A stretch of 64,000 nucleotides of DNA from Gigaspora margarita (lineage: Eukaryota > Glomeromycota > Glomeromycetes > Diversisporales > Gigasporaceae), in assembly GCA_009809945.1 (NCBI GenBank), contig WTPW01001599.1, forward strand, positions 87,631-151,630, written 5' to 3'. The notes under the pieces were generated by a model that ran no database searches, was not told the DNA's origin, and was given only the letters and a program-made list of their open reading frames with translations. Position 1 is the stretch's first letter. Every line of letters starts with the position of its first letter. A program made the translations under genes and the position numbers. Shown piece by piece: positions 22,931 through 34,479 of the stretch.

Positions 22931-24185
22931 GTGTTCATATGAACCTGTTCATGAACATGTTCAAAGTTACAAATAAAGAAGAAAGCATATAATCGCAAAG
23001 ATAAAAATACTTATATTTTGTGATCTACTGGGCTGAATTTAATATTTTAACTACTATTTTGATTACAAGATACTCTTCTACAACCTTTATTAGAAGTTGA
23101 AAAAAGTTTACTTAGTAAAAAAAAAATATTTTAGTTGAAAACTCCAAATTTAAAAATTTTATTATCATAATAAAATTTTTGAATTTCAACTAAACCATTT
23201 TTTTTTGCTAAGTAAACCTTTTTACAACTTTTTATAAAGATTGTAGAAGAGTATCTTGCAATCAAAATAGTGGTTAAAATGTTAAAATTAGCCTAGTAGA
23301 TCATGAAATATAAGTATTTTTATATTCATGATTATATGCTTTCTTCTTTTTCTTCTTTATTTATAATATAAATAAAGAAGAAAGCATATAATCGCAAAGA
23401 TAAAAATACTTATATCTCATGATCTACTGGTCAATTTTAATATTTTGACCATATTTTGATCACAAGATACTCCTCTACAACTTTATTAGAAGTTAAAAAA
23501 AGGTTTACTTAGTAAAGAAAAAAATTTTAGTTGGCATTCAAAAATTTTATTATGATAGTAAAATTTTTGAATTTGGAGTTTTTAATTAAAACATTTTTCT
23601 GTACTAAGTAAACCTTTTTTCAACTTCTAATTAAGGTTGTAGAGGTGTATCTTGCAATCAAAATAGTGGTTAAAATGTTAAAATTAGCCTAGTAGATCAT
23701 GAAATATAAGTATTTTTATATTCATGATTATATGCTTTCTTCTTTTTTCTTCTTTATTTATAATATAAATAAAGAAGAAAGCATATAATCGCAAAGATAA
23801 AAATACTTATATCTCATGATCTACTGGTCAATTTTAATATTTTGACCATATTTTGATCACAAGATACTCCTCTACAACCTTTATTAGAAGTTAAAAAAGG
23901 TTTACTTAGTAAAGAAAAAATTTTTAGTTGGCATTCAAAAATTTTATTATGATAGTAAAATTTTTGAATTTGGAGTTTTTAATTAAACCATTTTTCTGTA
24001 CTAAGTAAACCTTTTTCAACTTCTAATTAAGGTTGTAGAGGAGTATCTTGCAATCAAAATAGTGGTTAAAATGTTAAATTCTGCCTAGTAGATCATAAGA
24101 TATAAGTATTTTTATCTTTGCGATTATATGCTTTTTTTTTTATTTGTAACTATGAACATGTTCATAAACATGTTCATAGGAACAC
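22931..24185. mobile_element. TIR element built of three tandem foldback units
   Basis: The outer ends GTGTTCATATGAACCTGTTC and GAACATGTTCATAGGAACAC are inverted repeats (about 40 bp) flanked by TA (22929-22930, 24186-24187). Inside, a roughly 398-bp unit starting AAATAAAGAAGAAAGCATAT is repeated at 22971, 23370 and 23767. Each unit is itself an inverted repeat: GATCTACTGG...TTTTAACTAC...AAGATACTC against its complement, ending GATTATATGCTTTCTTC. Copies 2 and 3 are nearly identical, so the tandem growth is fairly recent. Noncoding. Confidence 0.85.
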
Positions 24186-24187
24186 TA

Positions 24188-25125
24188 ATACAAGGCTATA
24201 TTTAAAAGATTATTAATTGATGATCTGCAAATAAATGAGAATTTTAATTAGTACCAAATCTGGATCAATCATCAATAAACAAGCCAAACTTGTAAAATTC
24301 TTTATATAGCAAATATACTATAAATACTAAATAATTGACCAATTAAATTATTCAAGCTCTGCAAAAATAACTCAAGAATTACTTGGTTTATTGTAAAAGC
24401 AGAATCTGCTTTTTTAAAAAACTTCAAAATACCAGAAATGCTGATTTTCAAAGTTTTAATTATATAAAATTAAATGTTAGAAAATGAATTTCAAAAGTTT
24501 TTACAAGTGTACTAGTGTTTTTTACTATTACATTGCAAAATTTTTTATTAACTATGAACTAAGTTGTATTTGTTTAGAAAAAAACATAGTTTGAACATGT
24601 ATAAATATCAAGCCATAAGGGACATATCCTATATATCACTAATATTCTACTCTATATTTATATACCTATTATAATCTATATCTAAATCTTTTTTTTATAT
24701 TTAGCACTTAGGATTAATTTCGTATTTAACTATTGTTATATCTTCTATGCAGCCCCACTTTATGAATTACATTATTATATAAAACAAGATAGTTGGCTAA
24801 AGATTTGGTTTTTAGATTGGGTTTTGAATTGTTTAGTAAGTCTGCGATGGTTATAACTGGAAATTTGAGATGTTGGCATAAGATATTATAACTAAATAAA
24901 TATTTGTATTTTAAAATCAGCATTGCATCTTGAATACCCTGAATGTATTACAAATAAAGATGTTGAAATGTGCTATGGTTTAGGATTATAACAAAGTTTA
25001 TTATTGGGTTGATCTTAAATAAGAGCATTTTAAATAAACACTTTGATCATATCAAACAGAATGTTGAGTACTAGAATTTAATAATGAGAAATTTTTTATT
25101 TATTTATAGCTAATAGTATTGTAGA
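24188..25125. other. AT-rich spacer, no supported gene
   Basis: No repeat, RNA gene or protein-like reading frame was recognised. A 65-codon frame on the minus strand (24726-24923) is too short and too AT-driven to call. Confidence 0.5.
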
Positions 25126-25254
25126 ATGAATATTTAATATTATTTATTAGTACATTTGTTATTAGCATTATTTTATTATTATATTATTTTAGTATTCATA
25201 TATTGTTATTATTATTTGAGAAGTTAGATATTAGAATAGTCCATACTGCTTATT

Positions 25255-27506
25255 ATATTGGCCAATTTGTGGAATTGGGCCTTTTTTTAGGTAACCAAAT
25301 TTAGGTCACCAAAAGAATATTGAAATGTTATACAATTTATTAACATACATATACAGATTTTTAATAACCCATATAATTATTATAGTACAAATACTAGTAC
25401 GCATACATACGTACATATGGTAAATTACTTTTGTTTATTAATAACAAAAGATCTAAATTACAGCAATAGGAGCTTAGATTTAATACTTTCATACAATGAT
25501 ATTGTTTTGCTGACTATATAGGATATTAAAGACAAATTATTGTTTATTGATATAGTTTCAAGTGGACTTAAAGTGAATTATATGGGTAATATGAAATGAG
25601 AAATCTTGCTGAAGCTCTTAGTTATCGCAGGCAATAAAGAACAAAAAAAGTTAGATTGTATGACTGAGGTGCGTTACTGAACCTAGTGCTGGTTCTGATA
25701 TTGCAGGAATTTCAATTAGGGTGAAAAGAAAGGCAATAAATGGGACATTAATGAACAAAAAATGCTAATTACCAATAGTGAAAAGGCCAATTAGTATTTT
25801 GTTTTGGCTCACACTGATCCAAATGCTAGACCCAGTTCTTTATTTACTGGTATAAAAAAATTAATATGGGTCAATGCACTAGTGATTATGAGACATCTCA
25901 TTTAAAATGTTGTCGTGGCAGAAAAAAACTTGTAAGTTAAGTTTAATTAAAAAAAATTTAACAAATACATTTATTCAAAATTTTAATTATTTATTTTTTT
26001 GAATTAGACTTGGTATTGTTGGACTATAAAGCTGCTATTATTTGAGCAAATTATCTAGTCCCTTCAGAGTGTGGGATATTTTAAAATTATAGACAAAGAA
26101 AAAAATAGGTATCATCAATATTTATTTTATAAACATACCCCTTTGTTATGATTTTTTATAACCTTTTAATTCCTTTTTCTTAATAGAATGATTGGAATCA
26201 GATATTGTACAAAGCAAAGTGATAAAAAAAGATGATTCAAATTATATAAAAATATGCTCATGCTTGGTAATAGCAAATTTTTGTTTTATTTTCTTATTAT
26301 TATAGATTAACATCTATATCATATCTTTAGGACAAAAAAATGAGGAAAATGAATCATGGGGGTGCAGTTATCATAGCAATAATGGATATTCTTTTTATTC
26401 AGGAAGCGGCATACCATATGATCTATCATATGATAGAATTATTTCTGGATATACTACTGGTGATATAGTTGGATGCTATCTAATTTTAAGGGAAATATAA
26501 TATTTTATATTAAAAATGGAATTAACTTAGGTAGCCAATATTTAGAATTAAAAGTTATTTTTTTTTAAAATAAATAGGTAATTTAATAATTATAAAATAT
26601 TTTAAGAAATTGCATGCTATCTACATGGCAATTTCAAGGGCATACTATATCCTTGTATTGGGTTAACTTCAGAACTTTCAAAAAAATTTATTTCTATTTC
26701 TTAGCCCAGATTTTACTATAACAAGTGTAAACTTGTATTATATTAAATAATCTAAACTATAAACTGTCTATATGAATGATTCTAAACTAAAATATAAATA
26801 ATTTAAATTAGAAAATGCAATATTGCCTATAATATTAAATATTAAACTTATATTTTGCCAGTTTTAATAACCATGATAGTTTTAGTGCCTTCTGATAGTT
26901 TTATCTATAAATTTTAATTAATAATAATTAGAAATCAATAGATTATAGTAGTAAAAACAAAAGGATTAAAAATATAAATAAAAATATATGCCAAAAATCT
27001 TTCCAATAAAAAAATATGATTTAAAGAGGAAAAGAATAATTCAGACTATAGTACTAAATTTCATCTAACAACTATAAAATCTACCACCTGAACTAAATTA
27101 TAAAAAAATTAATAAGTGAATAAAAAACTTGTTAAACTAAAAATACTTCAAAATTTATATTGCTAAATAGCAACAATAGATAGGACATAAACCTATTTTT
27201 TGATCAAGAATTTTAGATTTGCGAATACTGTAAGATTTTTATTTTTTTATTTTTGTTGTTATAAGCTAAGTTTATACTATTTATTGATCAACAAAAAATA
27301 TTTTTTGATTAGACAAATTAGCACTAATAGCAATATACTAGTAAAGTTTTATAGTAAGTTATTATATAGTTTACTGGAAGTTTTCTTTACATTCTTTTTT
27401 ACTTTATTAGTATTAATAAAATTCATGATTTTGATTGGACAATTTAAATATGACCCTCAAAATTTGGGGTTACAAATTTAGAGTGAGTATTCAAATCAGC
27501 CCATAT
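25255..27506. mobile_element. TIR element inside the 5' LTR carrying a gene fragment
   Basis: Comparison with the 3' LTR shows 2.25 kb of extra sequence here. Its ends ATATTGGCCAATTTG and CAAATCAGCCCATAT are imperfect inverted repeats (about 12 of 16 bases). A second paired block lies just inside: GTAACCAAATTT and its counterpart near 27465. The cargo is a broken SPRY-domain gene. No transposase was recognised, so it is probably non-autonomous. A 93-codon frame at 27200-27481 is AT-driven and not supported. Confidence 0.65.
25545..26500 (+). pseudogene. SPRY-domain gene fragment, broken
   Basis: Separate pieces match the SPRY/B30.2 fold in order. SSGLKVNYMGN (about 25555) resembles the first strand. 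ANYLVPSECGIF (about 26041-26076), preceded by AAII and a TGA where Arg is usual, fits the conserved RANxPIPxxCGIYYFE stretch. ESWGCSYHSNNGYSFY (26350-26397) and YTTGDIVGCYL (26450-26482) fit the SWGYHGDDG and TGDVIGC signatures. Intron-like boundaries are visible (GTAAGT near 25931, TTAG near 26007, GTAATA near 26268, TATAG near 26305). Premature stops and a probable insertion between the first two pieces show that it is dead. SPRY domains mediate protein binding. Only the domain, not the parent gene, can be named. Confidence 0.65.
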
Positions 27507-28056
27507 GTAATGCTTATACTACTTATAACGCTTATACTGCTTATAATGCTTATATCGCTTAAACGCTTATACTATTTATAATGATTATACTGCTTATAAC
27601 AATTATACTGCTTATAATGATTATACTATTTATAACACTTATACTACTTATAATGCTTATATCACTTATAACGCTTATACTGCTTATAATGATTGTAATG
27701 TTTATCATCATAATTAATGCTTATAATACTTATTCTAAAATGTATTTAAAGACATAAAATTTCTCTTAGTCAAATTAGACCAAGACACCCCACTTCTCTT
27801 ATACTTATTAAATATCTTGTAAAAGAATTTTTTAGAAATAGAAGCCTAGAAATAGCCCTCTTGTCTATTATTATAAATAAAGAAACTATTGTTAACTCTA
27901 AATACTATTCTGAACTATCTATAGAGAAGAATATAGTTTCTTACGGACTAAGAAATTATGCTTACCTCTTGAACACTACTATAATCTGATAAAAAATCCT
28001 TGTAGCTATGTCATTGTTATAGTAAGGAATAAAAGAAGGCCTTTCTACTATAATAT

Positions 28057-28075
28057 TTGGTGCCTTTTGGTGAAA
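28057..28075 (+). promoter_or_regulatory. Primer-binding site
   Basis: TTGGTGCCTTTTGGTG follows the 5' LTR end by one or two bases. A TGG start, complementary to the CCA end of a tRNA, is the rule for LTR elements that prime on a tRNA 3' end. Which tRNA cannot be told here. Confidence 0.6.
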
Positions 28076-28419
28076 AGCTCTAAAACATTCAGATATTATT
28101 GAAGATCTATCTACTGTATTTTGCTGCTGTTCATCCACAAAGAATTCTCTCTTCACACTTGCTGCTGCTACCATTATTCTCTCTCTTACTATTATTATTT
28201 TACTTGCTGCTATTTATTTTCTACTATTATTATTTCTACTTGCTATTGTTATTTTATATCACTACTATTATATCATCTAGCTGCTGTTTATATTTACTAC
28301 TATTATCTTTTGAAACTCATCCTAGCTGCTGTTTTAATTTCTTAGCAACTATTTTTGCTAAAGGACATTGCTACTAATTAATTATTGCCAAAACTTTATT
28401 TTAAAAGGTCATAAGGCCT

Positions 28420-30130
28420 ATGACTACTGAAATTAACAAATTATACAATTGACTTATTAGAGACCATCTATACACACATCATCAAAACCCTGCTCTTCCT
28501 TTTTCTTCTCTTCAAGCAAATGCTTCTGATCTTTCTTATCAAGATTGCTATTCCCCTTCTAGAACTAGTAGTCATATATTTTCTCAATTTGCTTTTGGAA
28601 GATTCTGGTATTTGTATACTGGTACCTACAATACTAATATCTATACCTCGCAGACTACTAGCAACTTTGAATGCTTATCTGTTACCCAAGACTCTGCTAC
28701 TATCCATGCTTGTATTTGAGATATTATTTTTAGCTGCTATTACCAAGTTGAACTTGAAAACCCAGAAGAAATTGTTCTTGCCCTTCTCCAACATAATACC
28801 GGATACACTATCTTATCTCCTATTGACTTTAATGACTATACTATTTTTGATTATTATCTTGATACTAAACCTGAACCTAATAACTGACCCAATAACCCTT
28901 ACCCTAACATTGGATCTCCTATTACTATTAATGGACCTAGCACTGCACCTTTTTTACTACTCTTATTACTCTCTCTACTAGCTCTACTCTAACCCTCTTT
29001 GGTGATAACAATAGTACTACTAGCTCTCACTCACCATGTCTTCTATGTATTAGTTTAACTGATAGTTCTGTCACTCCTACATCTTGAAAACTAGAAGTTG
29101 ACCTTGAAAACCTTCTTGAAACTACTGCTCTTGAAATAGGTCAAACTCTACCTGCTAATAATACAGATATTACTGAATATAATCAAAAACCTCTTCTACC
29201 TCCACCTGAAGTTAACCTACTATTCACAACCTATTTTCTACTCCCAGTCAACCCACTACTTGTAACTAACCCATCTATTAATATAGCTGAACAAACTATT
29301 GCCAATGCTGCCCATGCTATTAATACCCTTGATGCTGCTTTTGCAAGAGGAGGACCTGAAAAGAATCTCCTATCCATTAAATTCTTTACTGCCAATAGTA
29401 TCTAAGACCCACTTGAATGGTATACTAAATTTAAATATGCTACTGTTGCAAACTACTGGAGTGCCAAACAGAAATTGAAACTTGTCCCTGTGTATTTGAA
29501 AAGGATTGCCTTAGACTAGTTTTCTTCTCTTCTAGCTGCTCCTACTGCTTTTAGTAATAATAATAAGGTAGACACTAGTTTTAAATACCTCTTTAAAGCT
29601 TGCTTTGTTATCCCTAAGCAAAAAGCTATATGGCAGAAACAACTCTTCAAAATCAAGCAAGGCACTAATTCTGTTAATGAATATATCAACCAATTCTGAA
29701 AATTGAAGAAATGTGTTGACCTAGAAAATGCCTTTCTTGGAGACTTTTTAACACAAATTTTTTTCAAGAACTTTGTTTTAAGTTTGCTATTAATGTTCAA
29801 GCTTCTAAACTTAATAATCTTAATGCAACTATCAAAACTGCTCATAAATAGAAAACTGGAAAACTTTTAGCTTTTTCTACTTTAGATACAGACAAAGCCA
29901 TCCAACAACTAACTGATCAAATTGCCCAATTTAGCATCAACCTTGCCAAGAAACAACAACCCTCTACCCTCTTAGTAAACTATGCTGACTCTCCTCAACA
30001 GGCCAACCCTATCAAGCAATCCCCTACTTGTCACTACTATGGTCAAACTAGACACTTTATTGCACATTGCCATATAAAAAGAATGATCAAAATCAAAATT
30101 GAAGAAGAAACAAATGATCAAACAATAACA
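28420..30130 (+). pseudogene. Ty3 gag polyprotein, broken
   Basis: An ATG at 28420 opens a frame (MTTEINKLYN) that runs to about 29760 apart from stops, many at apparent Trp positions (28450, 28717, 28885, 29085, 29517, 29697) and one TAA at 29403. The centre matches the retrotransposon gag domain: DPLEWYTKFKYATVANYW near 29409-29460 and FKIKQGTNSVNEYINQF near 29650-29696. After a frameshift near 29760, a nucleocapsid-like zinc knuckle appears at 30037-30081, with Tyr (TAT) in place of the second Cys, i.e. a G-to-A change. The N-terminal 250 codons are unlike anything I know. Confidence 0.8.
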
Positions 30131-30299
30131 ACTCTTATCAAAATATTAATTTTCTTATAGAACTCCCTCTAATTCTACTAACTCCTCTACTAACCAGACT
30201 CTTAACCCGTAAAAATAGAAAACACTCTTGAACAATACCTTTATTAGAACTGTTCTATTTTCTTATTTGTATAAAGAAGCCAAAACTGCTAACCTAATT

Positions 30300-30760
30300 T
30301 AGGCACCTGCTTATACTATGCTTGTTAAATGCAATATCAAATTGAACTAGCAACCTTACCAAGCTATTATTGATAGTAGAGCTTCAATTAGTATAATAGC
30401 TTACAAGTAGTTCAAGACTTGAAACTAAAAATAGAAAAAGCCACCACTAGCCTTATTTTATCTGCTACTAGAACCTCTGCTTATCCATTAAAAATTATTT
30501 GAGACCTATCTGTAGAAATTGATAGTGCTATTATTCTTATTACTGTTGAAGTTGTACCTGCTACCTCCTATTACTTGTTACTTGGAAATGACTGGGCAAA
30601 GAAAGTTAAAGCTTGTTATAACTGGAAAAATGGCCATTATTCATTTAGATAGAAAAACAAGAAACATACTATCCTTACCTCTTATAAAAGAAACCAACCA
30701 CTATTCTTACAATCTACTATTACTGATTCTGCAGTATTAGACACCTATGAACAAGAATAT
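30300..30760 (+). pseudogene. Ty3 aspartic protease, broken
   Basis: IIDSRASISII (from about 30366) matches the D-S/T-G-A catalytic loop, with Arg (AGA) where Gly (GGA) is needed. YLLLGNDWAKK (near 30570-30600) matches the hydrophobic-hydrophobic-G motif that closes the fold. Spacing of about 75 residues between them fits a retroviral-type protease. It would have cut Gag-Pol. One TGA lies between the two motifs at an apparent Trp codon. Confidence 0.75.
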
Positions 30761-32450
30761 TTGGTACTCCAAGAAGCTTATGCTTTTAACCAAAAACCAG
30801 ATATGACCTGCAATGATAATACCAACCCATGGATTATTCATCAACCAAACATAGATATAGAAGACGATATTCTCCCAGCTCTCGTGTATGTAAAAATTGT
30901 GGATCACCTGATCACCTTTTTGCTAACTGTTCTACCAATTATTGTAATCGTAGCCAACAGGAAGGACATATTGCTGTCTATTGCCTCTAACAACTATCTA
31001 GACAAACCTCTTGTCATACCTGCAATGGGAATAACCATCTATACAGAGATTGCCTTGAGAACCTTTGTTATAATGGGTCATATTGCTATTGACTGCCCTC
31101 TTGGAACTCTTAAGGAACAGAACTGAGTTTGTCAATATAAATGCAACTTTGATGAAGTTAAATCCAAAAGACTTTATCATTACAGTCCCAGCTGTACTTA
31201 TTATTGCTGCTATTGCAAAAAACCCAATAGACCTGAAGACTTACAAGCTCTTAACAACCAATTTGTTTGCTGTAGATGCTATTCTGACTATCACTATGAA
31301 CTTGATCCCAATGACCTCTAATGTTTCTATTATTATAATTAAGATAATAGATGTGAAACCCTTGTCCTATATAAAATTTGTAAAGAAACTAGACCTACTT
31401 CTAGAATGTATAGTTTAAAAAGCCTAGATAAAGCCCTTTGGTTTTGTGACCTTGAGCACCTTTATACTTACAAGGCTGAACAAGATATTCTTTATAACTC
31501 TAACCAAAACCTGTGAACTAAAATCAAATATTATACTAAATCTAACCATAGTGCCAGATCTCAATATGAAATAAACCAGGCTTTATCTTCAGACTCACAA
31601 AAATTTTTTTAGAAAAAAGTGACCAATACCTAGCTGAAGCTTTAGAACTACAAGCAACTGATTGAATTCATTAACCATGGAGCCCAGAAGAAATGTCTTT
31701 AATACTATGTGCTGAATATAGTTTTCTAGAAGAAAATAAAGAATTACAGCTGTGACATGCCCTTGAACTTTTTTTTCAGTACTAGCCATCCTAAGTTTTG
31801 CAAAGAAGCTGCTTTTGCTAACCTCAGAAGGAACTTTTCTGAACCTGTAAACCTTTGCAAGGAATGTCATCATGTGGGAGACTTCAATAGAAAAGGGACA
31901 AATCATTTTTAGTAAAATTTTTTTAATTTTTAAATTAAAATATCTTGACAACTACTTAACGAATTTTGATTTTTTTTTTTTTTTTATTTTAATTTTAGAA
32001 TTATCTAGAATTAAAATAAAAAAAAATTATTAGATTTAATAAGATAGTTGACAAAATATTTAAGCTCAAAGTTGAGAAAACTTTTACTTAGAAAAAATTT
32101 GTCCTTTTTCTATTGACTTCCTCCTATGTAAAGCACCAAAAAGAATTAGACAAGCATGAAGGATACTGTGCTAACTGTGAACCTCCTCTACCATTTATAT
32201 TTGAACCAGAACCAGAAATAGTCCTAGAAGAACCTGTTAAAAGTAACCAAAATATTGTTACCATAGAAGCTTTTGAAGGATTGCAACAACAAGTTAATCA
32301 ACAAAACCAGACTATTGAACAACTTCAACAACAGATTCAGAAACTCAATGTTCTTAACCAATACTTGCTTCAATACATTTAACAGGATGCCCAATATCTT
32401 CAACAAAGGACTGAAACCTTTACTGTCCTCCTTTCTGATTAAAATTTTTA
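30760..32450 (+). pseudogene. Cys-rich zinc-knuckle array plus coiled coil
   Basis: Between protease and RT the frame encodes CKNCGSPDHLFANC (30889-30930, a perfect CX2CX4HX4C knuckle), then two further CCHC-like segments ending GHIAVYC and CNGNNHLYRDC, and a fourth split by a frameshift (GHIAIDC). Next come Cys pairs CCYCKKP and CCRCYSDY (31205-31290) and CKECHH...YCANC (31853-32180, interrupted by the MITE at 31886-32114). The end is a Gln-rich coiled coil (32263-32380, LQQQVNQQNQTIEQL). Such arrays bind nucleic acid or proteins. Their position after the protease, not in Gag, is unusual. Confidence 0.65.
31886..32114. mobile_element. MITE in pol, GACTTC duplication
   Basis: The TIRs AATAGAAAAGGGACAAAT / ATTTGTCCTTTTTCTATT are flanked by GACTTC on both sides (31880-31885, 32115-32120). 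The interior is an inverted repeat with TTGACAACTACTTAACGAAT facing its counterpart across an A/T-rich centre. The flanking coding sequence reads across it. Confidence 0.78.
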
Positions 32451-32559
32451 GATAATCCTAGGCAGGGTGACAAACTACCTATTGACTCAAACAATAATAT
32501 AGATAAACCTCTCGAACCTTCTCCTATTAATTTAGTACCTACCCCTGTATATAGTATAG

Positions 32560-33995
32560 ATATCCTTATCCTCTATAAAGAATATAGTCTTACCCCTAGT
32601 ACCTTATTAAATATAGGACCTCTTACTACTAACCAAGAACATAGATTTAGACAATTACTTGAAAAATTTGCAGATATTTTTGCAACAAACATGAATGAAT
32701 TAGGCTAAACTGATCTAGTTTCCCATCAGATCTTTATAGAGAATGTATTTCCAATTCATTCCAAATCCTACTCTATTCCTCCAAATGAACAGACATTTAT
32801 TAAAAAAGAAATCCAATGAATGATGAAACATAAACTTATTTGACCTTCTGATAGATCATGAACTTCTTCCATTGTCTTAGTGAAAAAGAAAAATTTTAAA
32901 TTACACTTCTGTGTAGACTACAGAAAGCTTAATAATGTTACCAAGAAGGATGCCTACCCACTACCTCACATAGATAAAATGTTGAACACCCTTGCTAAAT
33001 CATATTGGTTTTCTACCCTAAATCTTATAAGTGGATATTAGCAAGTTGCAATGCACCCTAAAGATAGAGAAAAAACTGCATTTGTAACCCACTATAGAAT
33101 CTACAAATTCAATATGATGCTATTTGAACTTTGTAATGCTCCTGCTACCTTTTAGAGACTCATGGACTGAAGTTTGTAGTTGTATATCTTGATGATATGA
33201 TAGTATATTCTTGTACCTTCAATAACTACTTTAAGCATTTAAGTAAAGTATTTCAAAGAATCAAGAAAGCTAGATTCCATCTTAACAATGAAAAATGTAC
33301 TTTTGGATACAATATCTATCCTTCTTAGAACATATTATCACACCTAATGGAATAGCCCCAGATCCTGCAAAAAAAGAAGCCATACAGAAAATACAACCAT
33401 CTCAAAAAATAACCCAACTTCACTCATTATTAGAATTAGCTAAATATTATAGACAATTTATCCAAACCTTTTTCTCTATTGCCAAACCCTTAAATCGATT
33501 GTTACAAAAAGATAAACCATATCAATGAACCTGTATTCAACAAGAAGCCTTCAAAGAATTACAAAACTGACTCACTATTGCACCTATATTAGCCTATCCA
33601 GACTTTAAAAAGACTTTTATTTTGGCTACCAATGCTTCTTACTATGGATTTGGTGCTACTCTTAGCCAACTAGACCACAACAAGAAAGAACATTCTATTG
33701 CTTATACTAGAAAAGCCTTTGAAAAGAAAAAGTCAACTATGGTGCAACTGAATTAGAATGTGCTGCTATAGTATGGGCTATTGAACATTTTCTTAAATAC
33801 CTAGATGCTACTAAATTTATTTTAGTAACAGACCACTTAGCATTGAAATAGTTACACTCTGCTAAACCTAAAAAAAGGATTGGAAAATGGATTCTTAAAC
33901 TCCAACTCTATAATTTTGAAATTCTACATAAACCTGAAAGAATTCACTCTAATGTTGATGCTTTATCATGCCTCCTGACTCAGACAGATAAACCA
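32560..33995 (+). pseudogene. Ty3 reverse transcriptase and RNase H, broken
   Basis: RT: FCVDYRKLNNVTKKDAYPLP (32910-32970), WFSTLNLISGY-stop-QVAMHPKD (33010-33065, TAG at 33039 where the family has Trp), FNMMLFELCNAPATF (33110-33152) and VVYLDDMIV (33179-33205, the active-site DD). About 20-30 residues are missing just before YLDD. RNase H: TFILATNASYYGFGATLSQL (33613-33672), where Asn replaces the catalytic Asp of TDAS; later VTDHLALK and the N-V-DALS motif near 33955 are recognisable in other frames. Stops at 32817, 32841 and 32859 sit at Trp or Arg positions. Confidence 0.9.
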
Positions 33996-34052
33996 TCTAG
34001 ATCATGAATTTAGACTGATATAATCAACTGTATAACTATTTAGAATCAGATA

Positions 34053-34451
34053 TGGTGCAAGAAATCTATACTCAACATGTTTCAATTTTTAAATTACTAT
34101 AATTTTTTATGGAAGAGGTTTTTTAAAAAACTGACCAGTAACTTTGTAGAGCAATATTAGTTCTATAAGTTTGCCAAATATTTTTTTAAAAAACCTTCTC
34201 TATAAAAAGTTGATGTGTTTTAAAGATTACGATTGTTTTATATATAACTACTATGTGTTTCAATTTTAATTAACTTTAAAGTGCTATAACTTTTTATAAA
34301 GGCAACATTTTAAAAATCTGACTAGTAACTTTGTTCATTATAATATGCTCTGCAAATTTGCTAAATAGCTTTTAAAAATATTGTCTCTATAAAAAGTTGA
34401 TGCATTTTAAAGTTATACTATTTTATTGTCGAGTATAGGCTTCTTGCACCA
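34053..34451. mobile_element. Foldback MITE, family F1 copy 2
   Basis: The ends TGGTGCAAGAAATCTATACT and AGTATAGGCTTCTTGCACCA, flanked by TA (34051-34052, 34452-34453), match the element at 7615-8031. Inside, CCAGTAACTTTGTAGAGC and CTATAACTTTTTATAAAGG are shared with that copy. It interrupts pol between RNase H and integrase. Confidence 0.85.
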
Positions 34452-34479
34452 TATAATACCCAAAGAATTCACAGACTAT

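Larger units (their letters stand above)
25126..28055 (+). repeat. 5' LTR, split by an insertion
   Basis: Bases 25126-25254 match the start of the 3' LTR (shared TTATTTGAGAAGTTAGA and GAATAGT), and 27507-28055 match the rest, including a 9-bp minisatellite (27507-27725) and the block CTTATTCTAAAATGTATTTA onward. It ends CTACTATAATA, against CTACTGTAACA in the 3' LTR. The two LTRs differ at many sites, so insertion is old. Confidence 0.82.

Noticed and set aside
28099..28981. Leu/Tyr-rich open frames of 74-153 codons
   Set aside because: They are out of frame with the gag reading, which has protein-like composition and the gag domain; their composition mirrors CT-rich DNA.
28420..33300. TGA read as Trp, i.e. 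an alternative genetic code
   Set aside because: TGG is also used, and TAG/TAA stops occur at Trp and Gln positions together with missense changes of the same type; decay by transitions explains all of them.
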